The position numbers and the translations under genes are program-made. From Fen-1135 sp963705275 (lineage in GTDB: Bacteria; Desulfobacterota; Syntrophia; Syntrophales; UBA2185), in assembly GCA_963705275.1 (NCBI GenBank), contig OY970063.1, positions 2,666,001-2,730,000 of the forward strand: DNA of 64,000 nucleotides, given 5' to 3'. Shown piece by piece: positions 1 through 7,411 of the stretch. Under the pieces are notes generated by a model. That model had not been told where the DNA came from and did not search any database. It saw only the letters and a list, made by a program, of their open reading frames with translations. The first letter of the stretch is position 1; each line of letters begins with the position of its first letter.

Positions 1-52
1 CGCCGGCAGGTAGAGACTTACGCCCAATTGCCCTACGGAAATGGAGGCGGCT

Positions 53-160
53 ATGAGAAAGACGAAGGAGCCGTTGCTTCTGGACGGAGACATATTCTAT
101 GGAGACCTCTTGATCGATAACGAGCGTTGCCTGATCTCATATATTGCCAGCCTGCTATGA
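53..160 (+). CDS. Possible 35-aa small protein (unassigned)
   Basis: A short open frame begins at an ATG preceded by GGAGG five bases upstream and ends at a TGA eight bases before the convergent E1-like gene stops. The predicted peptide is acidic in the middle and hydrophobic at its C-terminus, with no domain I recognise. An in-frame ATG at 41 would add four residues but has no ribosome binding site. It could be chance, or the tail of something lying left of the window. The good Shine-Dalgarno sequence is the only real support. Confidence 0.25.
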   Translation: MRKTKEPLLLDGDIFYGDLLIDNERCLISYIASLL

Positions 161-167
161 CCGCGGC

Positions 168-1067
168 TCACTGCGTAGCCGGATACCATCTTGTCCTGCC
201 GGTAAGCCAGTTCGGTATTCCGATTTTGTCTCTTGCGGCATCGTAATAGTACGCGCTTCCCTTGAAGGGATCGAATACCTGTATGATGGGGAACTCTATC
301 ACCTTAGTGTTCTCGAGTGTCATCCCGTTCATCACTGCCGTGTTCTTCACGATCTCCCAGCATGCGGCCGCGTTCACCATGGAAACGAATGCCTTGCAGT
401 TCCTGGGCGGGATCTCCCGGCGCTGTACCTTCGCGAGAGTTTCCGGATAGATCTTTTCAGTCCTCCCCGGGAACATGTAAATCTTCATGTACTTCGGCAC
501 GAGGGCCTGGTAGTCGACATCCCGGGCATCAATGTGCTCCACCCCGAACTTACCCACGCTCTCGATTGAGACGTCGCCCTGATGTGTTACTGTGCTTACA
601 ACCCAGCAGTTTGCAGTGCCCGGGCCGATTACCATCCGCTTCCGGAGGCGTTGGCATACCCGCGCGATCACAAAGTTAGCCTCGGGGTCCGATGTGCCCA
701 GGGCGACAATGTCCATGCCGGAAATGATTTCATCGAGCCATTTCTCGTCGTTTCGTGTAACCCTCCTGCTATATGCAGTCACGCTGCAACCGGGGTTAAC
801 CTTCTCCAGATACTCCTTCCATGCCTCCGTCTTTAATTTGCCTACGTAGTCCGGCGTGAAGGGAAGGCGGTTAAGATTAGTCGCTTCAACCATATCGAAA
901 TCCACGATGACAAACTGCTGGTAACCTACCCGCAGGAGAAAATCAAGGACCGCGCCGTTCCCCCCCGCTCCGACTACAAGGATGCGTGTTTTCCCCATGG
1001 CGGAAATCAGCTCTTCCGTGAAATTGACGATGCCCTGCTGCCTATTGACGATATCTTCCCAGGTCAT
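168..1067 (-). CDS. E1/ThiF/MoeB-family adenylyltransferase-like protein
   Basis: This 299-residue protein has the Rossmann ATP-binding fold of ubiquitin-activating (E1-like) enzymes: the glycine loop GAGGNG at residues 33-38, an acidic residue after strand 2 (VDFD, about 56-58), and the NLNR motif at 64-67 followed by a lysine at 77. These residues bind ATP and the C-terminal carboxylate of a substrate protein or peptide in ThiF, MoeB and HesA. I see no CxxC zinc pairs and no obvious catalytic cysteine, so simple adenylation is likelier than thioester transfer. It lies 56 bp downstream of the FeeM-like acyltransferase on the same strand and is probably cotranscribed with it. No ubiquitin-like partner is visible in the window, so the substrate is unknown. 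Confidence 0.82.
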   Translation of the reverse strand: MTWEDIVNRQQGIVNFTEELISAMGKTRILVVGAGGNGAVLDFLLRVGYQQFVIVDFDMVEATNLNRLPFTPDYVGKLKTEAWKEYLEKVNPGCSVTAYSRRVTRNDEKWLDEIISGMDIVALGTSDPEANFVIARVCQRLRKRMVIGPGTANCWVVSTVTHQGDVSIESVGKFGVEHIDARDVDYQALVPKYMKIYMFPGRTEKIYPETLAKVQRREIPPRNCKAFVSMVNAAACWEIVKNTAVMNGMTLENTKVIEFPIIQVFDPFKGSAYYYDAARDKIGIPNWLTGRTRWYPATQ

Positions 1068-1123
1068 AAATGTCTTCTCAACTGAGGCTCCTCAGAGCCT
1101 CTCTGCTCTATGCTATTTCCGGA

Positions 1124-1963
1124 TCATTCAGGAAGCCCGGATACCCCGGCCTTCCTGCAGAACTCTATAAGAACGGAGGCGGCGTCTGCGCCGGCCTCGG
1201 ACAGTGCATGAGACTTCCGCGCACCGAAATAATTCAATTCATCGGCAGTCATCGGCTGTCTGTTCCTGCTTATCCAGTCAACCAGGGTCTGGGCGTCTTC
1301 ATTCTGGAAGAACCAACGGCGGAGATTCCTCTTGCCCTTCAAACGGCCGTATTTCTCAGCGTACCGGCGTTCCATCGTTTCCAGATTTATGCGGGTGAAG
1401 ACAACCTGTTCGCCTGTCTTCGGGCTCTGCCGCGAATCCGGCGAAACCTCGTCAAACAGAAGAATCTTTGAGTAAAAGGCGGCATGATGTGCCATCACCG
1501 AGGCAACCAAATCGGTATTGTGGAACAGGTGCGCGGCAGCGAGATGGACGAGTCTGTAAAGATGCATCGTGAGGTCGATTGCGCTGTGGTCGATTCTGTC
1601 TTCCACACCCAGAGAAAAAACCTCGCTCAGCCGCCGCCCGTCCTTTCTTAACGCGGCAAGCCGCTCGGGAAAAATTATATCAGCCGGCAGTCCCAGGCGG
1701 GAATCGGGAATTATGCTGATGGTACCTGCTGCCTGTCCGTCCTTCATGGCGAGAAAAGTCATTGCGTGGGGATGCAGGTGATGGATGGTGCACCACAAAC
1801 CGCTCTCCTCGTCCTGCTTTAGTGCATATCCCCTACCTGCGTAGATTTCGTGTACGAGCCTGAATGCCTTCTCGCGGAGCGTCTGCGTGTTTGCGACAAC
1901 AACGCTCCAGTCATTCTTTGGACCGAACCGGTATTGATTTTCTTCAATTAATCTGCCTGCCAA
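1124..1963 (-). CDS. FeeM-like N-acyl amino acid synthase (GNAT-fold acyltransferase)
   Basis: The 279-residue product resembles the N-acyl amino acid synthase/LuxI-like branch of the GNAT fold. It has an N-terminal segment that places the enzyme on an acyl carrier (AFRLVHEIYAGRGY), a central beta strand run with AAGTISIIPDSRLGLPAD, and an EVFSLGV block followed by a helix-rich half. Relatives join a fatty acyl group from acyl-ACP to an amino acid. Translation probably starts at TTG 1963, because AAGGAG lies about eight bases upstream. The C-terminal extension with RRWFF is not part of the minimal domain. Pairing with the downstream E1-like gene suggests a small lipid- or peptide-modifying pathway; that is inference. 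Confidence 0.72.
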   Translation of the reverse strand: MAGRLIEENQYRFGPKNDWSVVVANTQTLREKAFRLVHEIYAGRGYALKQDEESGLWCTIHHLHPHAMTFLAMKDGQAAGTISIIPDSRLGLPADIIFPERLAALRKDGRRLSEVFSLGVEDRIDHSAIDLTMHLYRLVHLAAAHLFHNTDLVASVMAHHAAFYSKILLFDEVSPDSRQSPKTGEQVVFTRINLETMERRYAEKYGRLKGKRNLRRWFFQNEDAQTLVDWISRNRQPMTADELNYFGARKSHALSEAGADAASVLIEFCRKAGVSGLPE

Positions 1964-2070
1964 GGCGCCTTCTCCTTAAACAAACTCAAACCACGTCTCT
2001 CATAGCGTATATAAGAAAGGGGTTTGCATGTCAATAATGGTATGTCATGAACAGCATAACAGGATTTTCA

Positions 2071-2098
2071 TTGACAGACTGGAGCCGCTTGTTATACT
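2071..2098 (+). promoter_or_regulatory. Sigma-70-type promoter for the GlcG/HbpS-like gene
   Basis: A perfect -35 (TTGACA, 2071-2076) is followed after 16 bp by a -10 TATACT (2093-2098). It lies about 40 bp before the ATG at 2142. It argues against any start upstream of the promoter and supports the 2142 start with its AAGGAGG. Confidence 0.65.
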
Positions 2099-2141
2099 CA
2101 AATCAACCTGCGTGCAAATCTCATTTAATAAGGAGGAAAAT

Positions 2142-2624
2142 ATGCGCATAATAAGAGTCATAACTATTGTTTCAGTTGTACTGTTTGTTTTTTCCGGTGT
2201 CGCCCTGGCCCAGCAGATGCCCAATGCCTATGGCCCGAACATAAGCCTGGCGAATGCTAAGAAGGTGGTTGCAGCAGCGGAAGCGGAAGCGATGAAGATA
2301 AAGATCAACGTCGTAATCGTTGTCGTCGATACCGGCGGCAATATTGTCTATATTGAACGGTTTGATGTCGTACAGTACGGCAGCGTCGATGTGGCGGTCC
2401 ACAAGGCGAAGTGTTCCGTTGCTTTCAAGAGACCGACAAAGGCCTTCGAGGATACGATCGGAAGCGGAAAGACGGCATATCTTACCCTGGACGGCATAAG
2501 TGCAATTGAAGGCGGCGTCCCGATTATTCAGGACGGCAAGATCATTGGCGCGATTGGCGTGTCCGGCGGTTCAGCGGCACAGGACGGCATGGTAGCGACG
2601 GCCGGAGCCAAAGTAATAAAATAA
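2142..2624 (+). CDS. Secreted GlcG/HbpS-like (DUF336) protein
   Basis: The 160-residue product starts with a classical signal peptide (hydrophobic residues 4-20, cleavage near ALAQ), then a GlcG/HbpS domain: repeated VVVDTGGN, a central helix with HKAKCSVAFKRPT, and the glycine-rich end (GGVPI, GAIGVSGG). Members of this family bind haem or small cofactors; HbpS acts as an extracellular haem sensor, and many others have no proven role. Export to the periplasm is clear, ligand binding is inferred. The start was chosen because ATAAGGAGGAAAAT lies just before it and a good promoter lies 44 bp further upstream. It is a single-gene unit closed by a terminator. Confidence 0.85.
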   Translation: MRIIRVITIVSVVLFVFSGVALAQQMPNAYGPNISLANAKKVVAAAEAEAMKIKINVVIVVVDTGGNIVYIERFDVVQYGSVDVAVHKAKCSVAFKRPTKAFEDTIGSGKTAYLTLDGISAIEGGVPIIQDGKIIGAIGVSGGSAAQDGMVATAGAKVIK

Positions 2625-2663
2625 AGATTAAGGTCTCACGGCCGCGTTATTTTCAAAAGAAAA

Positions 2664-2696
2664 GGGGAGGTCCTCAGAAGGTCCTCCCCTTTTTTA
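2664..2696. terminator. Bidirectional intrinsic terminator
   Basis: Stem GGGGAGG (2664-2670) pairs with CCTCCCC (2683-2689), extended by a few further pairs. It is followed by six T on the plus strand and by TTTTCTTTT when read on the minus strand. It can therefore end both the GlcG-like gene and the convergent ModE-like gene. Confidence 0.85.
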
Positions 2697-2746
2697 TTTC
2701 CACTAATTGAAAGAGGTATCCGGCGGCTCACCGTTCCTGCGGCATG

Positions 2747-3076
2747 TCATGATCGTCTCAGCGGCAGTTTACCGTTGGCTTTATTAAGAAGGCGGGAAAT
2801 ATCCTGTTCAAGCTGATCGAAACAATCCATCAGTTCCTTGGCTTCATTCGTTAAATGCATGCCGTGTTTTACTCTGTCCATCTCCACAAGCTTTATACCA
2901 AGCCTCTCCTCGGATGCCCTGATCCTTCCCCATGCGGCCCTGTAAGACATTTTCAATTTCTTTGCTGCGGCATTCAGGCTACGGTATTCTTCGATAGCCT
3001 TTAGCAGCCCATCGCGGCCGGGTCCAAAGATAACGCGGCCGTTACGCTCCAGCCATAATTTATGCTTGATCTCCAT
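2747..3076 (-). CDS. ModE-type winged-helix regulator lacking the molybdate-binding domain
   Basis: The 109-residue protein matches the N-terminal DNA-binding domain of ModE: an opening beta strand with ERNGRVIFGPGRDGLL, then a helix-turn-helix (SLNAAAKKLKMSYRAAWGRI) and a wing. ModE normally carries C-terminal Mop domains that bind molybdate; these are absent, as in many stand-alone ModE_N proteins. The start at 3076 is favoured over 3133 because GGAG lies eight bases upstream. It is divergent from the cytochrome/AOR operon, whose catalytic subunit needs a tungsten or molybdenum pterin, so control of that operon is a natural inference. How the metal would be sensed without a Mop domain is unclear. 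Confidence 0.85.
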   Translation of the reverse strand: MEIKHKLWLERNGRVIFGPGRDGLLKAIEEYRSLNAAAKKLKMSYRAAWGRIRASEERLGIKLVEMDRVKHGMHLTNEAKELMDCFDQLEQDISRLLNKANGKLPLRRS

Positions 3077-3168
3077 TGTTATAACTCCGTATGCGAAAAG
3101 GAGGATGCCAGGATATTTTTGTAAAATTAACATGATAGAATCTTTCGTGGCAAGTCATTTAATCCTGA

Positions 3169-3186
3169 TATGTCAGAAATGACATA
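3169..3186. promoter_or_regulatory. Candidate operator: perfect palindrome TATGTCA-N4-TGACATA
   Basis: A perfect 7+4+7 inverted repeat lies between the divergent regulator and the cytochrome/AOR operon, 38 bp upstream of a good -35 box. The size and position fit a dimeric winged-helix regulator such as the adjacent ModE-like protein. It does not resemble the E. coli ModE box, so the assignment rests on position and symmetry. Confidence 0.5.
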
Positions 3187-3223
3187 ACCGTCTGAAATCA
3201 TTAGCTTATTAGAAAAAAAATAT

Positions 3224-3252
3224 TTGACAATGAGGCGTCAATAGAATAGATT
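3224..3252 (+). promoter_or_regulatory. Promoter of the cytochrome-ferredoxin-AOR operon
   Basis: A consensus -35 TTGACA (3224-3229) is followed after 17 bp by TAGATT (3247-3252). About 125 bp of AT-rich leader separates it from the cytochrome start at 3380. No recognisable riboswitch was seen in the leader. Confidence 0.5.
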
Positions 3253-3379
3253 CACGTCTCAGATAGTAATATATTATGAACGTTACAAAGAGTATTTATA
3301 TTTTCAGATCGCTTCCATATGTAGTCATATCCAGCTGTTCTATTTTGTATCAAACCAAACAAGATGCGGAGGATAGTTT

Positions 3380-3880
3380 ATGAAGAAAATTGTTTTCTTG
3401 ATTTCTCTTCTAATTGCTTTCAGTCTTGTTTTCTCAGGGATAATCCTCGCTCAGGCCAAGAAGGGTGGCTCTGTTGCCGCGAGCGGGGCTTCCGTATGGG
3501 ATTATCTGAAGAAACAGGCGTATGCAAAGAATTGGAAGATGTGGCCGGGAACCACGCCCATGTATCAGGGGCCTGAGCCCCACGGGGCGTTTCTTACGAC
3601 GTATGTGAATGACGTGGCATTGAAGTCCATAGGCGCAAAAAAGGGGAAGTTTGCTGATGGGGCAATAATTGCCCAGGATAATTTTTCGAAAGACAAGAAA
3701 CTGAAATTTATTTCCGTCATGTACAAGGTTAAGGGCTACAACGCAAAGGACGGAGACTGGTTCTGGGCTCAGTACAAGCCTGATGGGAGGATTGAAGCCG
3801 AAGGAAAAGTTGACGAGTGCATAAAATGCCATGTTGCCCAGAAAGGAAATGATTACGTTTACACGAGCAAACTTAAATAA
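3380..3880 (+). CDS. Exported P460-family monohaem cytochrome c
   Basis: This 166-residue protein has an N-terminal signal peptide (residues 1-24, ending ILAQA) and a domain like the cytochrome P460/c'-beta family, including GAFLTTYVND, the GDWFWAQYKPDGRIEAEG stretch and one haem-binding CIKCH near residue 148, followed by NDYVYT. Family members are periplasmic; some carry a lysine-haem crosslink, others act as plain electron carriers or bind NO. GGAGG precedes the ATG. As the first gene of the operon with an exported ferredoxin and AOR, it is well placed to accept electrons on the outer side of the inner membrane. The crosslink cannot be judged by eye. Confidence 0.85.
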   Translation: MKKIVFLISLLIAFSLVFSGIILAQAKKGGSVAASGASVWDYLKKQAYAKNWKMWPGTTPMYQGPEPHGAFLTTYVNDVALKSIGAKKGKFADGAIIAQDNFSKDKKLKFISVMYKVKGYNAKDGDWFWAQYKPDGRIEAEGKVDECIKCHVAQKGNDYVYTSKLK

Positions 3881-3975
3881 ACCGTCGGCAGACAAGGATT
3901 AAGGGGCGCGCCGGAGTTTATTTAGGAATTAAAGAGTCGAACCTTAATATGAATGACCAGAATGGAGGTTATGTT

Positions 3976-4737
3976 ATGGAAGGAAAGGAAAAGAAATTGC
4001 CTGATCTGTTCCCGAAGGAAACTACGCGGCGTGGTTTTTTGAGAGGGACGGCAGTGGCAGCAGGTAGCGCCGTTGCCATGGTTACGGTAGGAGGCTTGGC
4101 AGCCAAGGCTGCCCATGCTCAGGCCGCAGCGCCTAAAGCAGCACCTGCCCCCCCAAAGGATTTAATGAAGTATCTGTTTGCCGAGAGGGAAAATTGCACA
4201 GGCTGCAGGGCCTGTGAATATGCGTGTTCCGTCTACCACACCGGTGTCGTAAGGCCCTCGGTATCCCGCATTCACGTGATGAAGTACAAGGATTCCATAG
4301 ATGTTCCGATCCTGTGCTGGCATTGTAATGACGCCCCGTGCGTTGCAGCCTGTCCCACGACTCCCAAGTCGATACTGCCTGATCCCAATCACAACGGCAT
4401 TATCCTGAATGAAAAAACCTGTCTGGGCAGGAAGTGTCTGAAATGCCAGGAGGCATGTCCGGCACAATTCGTATGGGCAAATCCGGACACGGGTATGCCG
4501 CTCATGTGTGATATGTGCGCCGGCGATCCCGCCTGTGTGAAGGCCTGCAAAGAGCAAAGTGGCAATCCGCAGGGGCCCTGCCTTATGGCAAATAAACTTG
4601 GTTTTGGCGTCAATTTGGCTTTCAGGGATGTGACGCCCAACCGAGCGGGTGCGGATCTACTGGATCTCACGTTCTATCCTAATGTCGACGGGAAGAGACC
4701 CACCCCCGCTAAGACTAAAAAGACGAGGAGGTCGTAA
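3976..4737 (+). CDS. Tat-exported four-cluster ferredoxin subunit for the AOR
   Basis: The 253-residue protein begins with a twin-arginine leader (TTRRGFLRG, RR at 18-19, then a hydrophobic Ala/Val/Gly stretch ending near AHAQA). It then has an HybA/DmsB-like set of cysteine groups: CTGCRACEYAC, CWHCNDAPCVAACP, CLGRKCLKCQEACP and CDMCAGDPACVKAC, enough for four [4Fe-4S] clusters. The start at 3976 has GGAGG seven bases upstream; an in-frame ATG at 3949 has none. The AOR gene starts two bases after this stop, so the two are almost certainly partners. The Tat signal implies export of the folded protein, perhaps carrying the AOR with it. Confidence 0.92.
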   Translation: MEGKEKKLPDLFPKETTRRGFLRGTAVAAGSAVAMVTVGGLAAKAAHAQAAAPKAAPAPPKDLMKYLFAERENCTGCRACEYACSVYHTGVVRPSVSRIHVMKYKDSIDVPILCWHCNDAPCVAACPTTPKSILPDPNHNGIILNEKTCLGRKCLKCQEACPAQFVWANPDTGMPLMCDMCAGDPACVKACKEQSGNPQGPCLMANKLGFGVNLAFRDVTPNRAGADLLDLTFYPNVDGKRPTPAKTKKTRRS

Positions 4738-4739
4738 CC

Positions 4740-6563
4740 ATGACAGCACCAAAAGGCGGATGTTTCGGAAAAGTTCTCGAGATTGACTTGAGTAAACACA
4801 CATATAAAACCCGCGAAGTCCCTGATGAGATCTATCAGAAAGCCATCGGAGGAAGCGGGCTCGCTGCATATTTTCTAACCACTGAGTACAAGGCCCATAA
4901 AGACCCCCTGGCGGAAGATGCATTCATTTACATCGGCCCGGGACCACTTAATGGGACGTTCTGCGTATCCACGCGCACAAGTTTTGCACATATGAGTCCC
5001 TACACGGGCTTGATCTCCCATGCGGAGACAGGCGCCCATTTCGGCAACGAAATTAAATGGGCCGGCTGGGACGGCATCTACATCAAGGGAAGGTCGAAGA
5101 AGCCTGTGTGGCTCTCTATCGTGGACGATAAGGTAGAATTCAAGGATGCCACAAAGCTGTGGGGCAAAAACACGGAAGAGACGCACGAAGGAATCATCAA
5201 GGAGATGAAGGACCCCTATGCCCGAACGGCGGTCATTGGTCCGGCAGGCGAGAACCAGGTTCCCTTCTCCTGCGTGATTGTGGAGCGCTTCCGCGCTGCC
5301 GCAAGAAGCGGAACGGGCATGCTGATGGGAAACAAGAAGCTGAAAGGCCTTGCCGTCAGAGGCACCAAGGCAGTGCCTGTTGTTGATAACGTGAAATTCA
5401 TGGAGATGGCGAGCTACGCCAAGAAGCTCGCAGTGGAAAAGGAAGCCTGGCAAGGCATAAAGCGGTGGGGAACTGCCGGTCTCATGGAGCAGAATAATTT
5501 CTTCACCGGGTCCCTCATCACGAAGAATTACCAGACAACCTGGTATCCTGACGTTGTAAAAATCGGCGGCGAGGAGGCGAACCGGAAATTCTGGAAGCGG
5601 CACGCGGCATGCAATCACTGCCCGATCCACTGCCTGAAGCTGGGCGTTATCCGTGAAGGAAAATACAAGGGGCTGATTGCCGAAGGTCCTGAATACGAGT
5701 CCGGCGGACTCCTGGGAAGCAATCTCGGGATGACTGACTTCAACTCCATGATTGCTCTCATCGAGTACTGCGATGCCCTGGGTCTCGACAACATCTCCAC
5801 GGGAGGCGTTCTCGCATTCGCAACGGAATGTGTGGAGAAGGGTGCCCTCAAACCCGCCGATCTTGACGGTCTCAAACTGAAATGGGGCGATGGGGACACC
5901 TACATGGAGCTCATTCGCAAGATTGCTTACAAGGAAGGCAAGGCAGGCAAGCTTCTTTCCAAGGGTGTGAAGAAGATGTCTGCGGAGATCGGCAAAGGGT
6001 CCGAGGCATATGCCGTCCACGTGAAGGGGAAGGAATTGGCAGCCCATGACGCGAGAGGCGACAAGGCCAGGGCCTATAGTTATTGCCTGGGTTCCTGCGG
6101 AGGGGATCACCATGAGGGCGCTTCAACAAGAGCCTTGGTAATCTTTGCCATGATCAATTCCCTTTCCACATGCTCATTCGCAAGTGCGCTCATCTGGGGC
6201 GGTGAAAACGCAAAGATCACCGTCGGTATGCTGAATCCGCTCTGCGGGTGGAACATGACGGAAGACGATTACTGGACGACAGGAAAACGGATCCTCACCA
6301 TGGAGCGTGTCTTCAACGTGAGAGAAGGCATCAGCCGCAAGGACGATATCCTCCCGAAGCGCATGAGGACCGAGAAGCTTCCTGCCGGACCAAAGAAAGG
6401 TAATATCTTCACTGAAGAAGATACGAAGAAGATGCAGGACGAATTCTACAGCTTCCTCGGCTGGGATGCGAAAGGTGTCCCGACGGATGCGACATTGAAG
6501 GCTTACGGTCTCGAGTACGCGATTGACGATATCGCACGAGCCCGCAAGGAGTACAATCTGTAG
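4740..6563 (+). CDS. Aldehyde ferredoxin oxidoreductase family catalytic subunit (W/Mo pterin)
   Basis: The 607-residue protein is a full-length AOR-family enzyme, which uses a bis-pterin tungsten or molybdenum centre and one [4Fe-4S] cluster to oxidise aldehydes or reduce carboxylates. The cluster cysteines are C291, C294, C298 (CNHCPIHC) and C502 (NPLCGW), close to the spacing in the Pyrococcus enzyme. The N-terminal domain keeps GPGPLNGT and a following arginine, as expected for pterin contact. It has no signal peptide of its own, but its ferredoxin partner has a Tat leader, as in the E. coli ydhYVWXUT group. It lies two bases after the ferredoxin and is followed by a strong terminator. 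Class II benzoyl-CoA reductase (BamB) is in the same superfamily, so the substrate is not settled. Confidence 0.93.
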   Translation: MTAPKGGCFGKVLEIDLSKHTYKTREVPDEIYQKAIGGSGLAAYFLTTEYKAHKDPLAEDAFIYIGPGPLNGTFCVSTRTSFAHMSPYTGLISHAETGAHFGNEIKWAGWDGIYIKGRSKKPVWLSIVDDKVEFKDATKLWGKNTEETHEGIIKEMKDPYARTAVIGPAGENQVPFSCVIVERFRAAARSGTGMLMGNKKLKGLAVRGTKAVPVVDNVKFMEMASYAKKLAVEKEAWQGIKRWGTAGLMEQNNFFTGSLITKNYQTTWYPDVVKIGGEEANRKFWKRHAACNHCPIHCLKLGVIREGKYKGLIAEGPEYESGGLLGSNLGMTDFNSMIALIEYCDALGLDNISTGGVLAFATECVEKGALKPADLDGLKLKWGDGDTYMELIRKIAYKEGKAGKLLSKGVKKMSAEIGKGSEAYAVHVKGKELAAHDARGDKARAYSYCLGSCGGDHHEGASTRALVIFAMINSLSTCSFASALIWGGENAKITVGMLNPLCGWNMTEDDYWTTGKRILTMERVFNVREGISRKDDILPKRMRTEKLPAGPKKGNIFTEEDTKKMQDEFYSFLGWDAKGVPTDATLKAYGLEYAIDDIARARKEYNL

Positions 6564-6585
6564 GAGAGCGGTTTGAAGACAAGAG

Positions 6586-6620
6586 GGGCGGGTGTGCAGT
6601 TTCACCCGCCCTTGCTTTTT
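6586..6620 (+). terminator. Intrinsic terminator after the AOR
   Basis: A perfect 9-bp GC-rich stem (GGGCGGGTG 6586-6594 / CACCCGCCC 6603-6611) with an 8-base loop is followed by TTGCTTTTT. It separates the AOR operon from the next redox operon. Confidence 0.88.
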
Positions 6621-6712
6621 AGGGCTACGTGCTATATATTTTCGATGTACGGATCATCTTATAGCCATCAAGATGACTTATTTTATTGGAGTAATATAGG
6701 TAATCGCTTCTC

Positions 6713-7411
6713 ATGAGTTTTTCAAGAAGGGATGCGCTTCATATTCTTGTCAGCGGCGCAGTTTCCACCCTTATTTTTGCATCTTTTAAAGTCAGTGGTG
6801 CCAAAGCATTACCCCGCCCTCCCGGTGCGCTCATCGAACCGGAATTCCTCAAGTACTGCACGCGATGTTACCAGTGCATAGATGTGTGTCCCGCCGACGC
6901 CCTTCATCCAGCGGGCATTTCCGGCGGCATTCCCAATTTCGGAACGCCGGTTCTGGACTGGAAGAAGTGCATCTTCTGCATGAACTGTATCAGGACGTGC
7001 CCGACGGGCGCCATCAAGAGGATCTCCAGGGACGATATCGATATAGGCGACGCCGTAATCAATCACAAGACTTGCCTCACGTGGTCGGGACAGAGCAAAT
7101 GCGACATCTGCTATAACGCCTGCCGGTACGACGCGATAAAATTGGAAAACAAGATCTACCCGGTAGTTCTCGAAGATCCCTGCACCGGCTGTGGGGCGTG
7201 TGAGAGAAAGTGCCCGACGAATCCGAAATCCATCGTCGTATATTACGACAAGGTGAAAAGATTTCCGCCGCCTGAAAAAGGAGTATCGATGCGCCTGCCC
7301 GACGAAGCGGGGAAGCCGCACCGCGAGGAGGATTTCAAGGACTGGTTTGTGGAAAGGATCAAGAAGCTCGCCAAATCCCACGGGATCATCAAAGAAGAGG
7401 AAGATGAATAA
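6713..7411 (+). CDS. NapG/MauM-type exported polyferredoxin
   Basis: The 232-residue product starts with a twin-arginine-like signal (FSRRDALHI, RR at 5-6, then a hydrophobic stretch) and carries four [4Fe-4S] motifs: CTRCYQCIDVCP, CIFCMNCIRTCP, CDICYNACRYDA and CTGCGACERKCP. The layout matches NapG, which with membrane-bound NapH passes electrons from quinol to the periplasm. The C-terminal 50 residues are highly charged. It is the first gene of the long redox operon, and its stop is followed directly by the next ATG at 7412. A NapH-like gene lies at 14157, so a NapGH-like pair is plausible. Confidence 0.88.
   Translation: MSFSRRDALHILVSGAVSTLIFASFKVSGAKALPRPPGALIEPEFLKYCTRCYQCIDVCPADALHPAGISGGIPNFGTPVLDWKKCIFCMNCIRTCPTGAIKRISRDDIDIGDAVINHKTCLTWSGQSKCDICYNACRYDAIKLENKIYPVVLEDPCTGCGACERKCPTNPKSIVVYYDKVKRFPPPEKGVSMRLPDEAGKPHREEDFKDWFVERIKKLAKSHGIIKEEEDE

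Noticed and set aside
4875..6113. A 412-codon open frame on the minus strand
   Set aside because: It lies entirely within the AOR gene in an antisense frame, has no RBS and gives an unnatural protein.
4740..6563. AOR read as BamB, class II benzoyl-CoA reductase
   Set aside because: The superfamily and Hdr-like neighbours fit, but the Tat ferredoxin and cytochrome in its operon and the lack of NuoEFG-like BamGHI genes argue against it. Not excluded by sequence alone.
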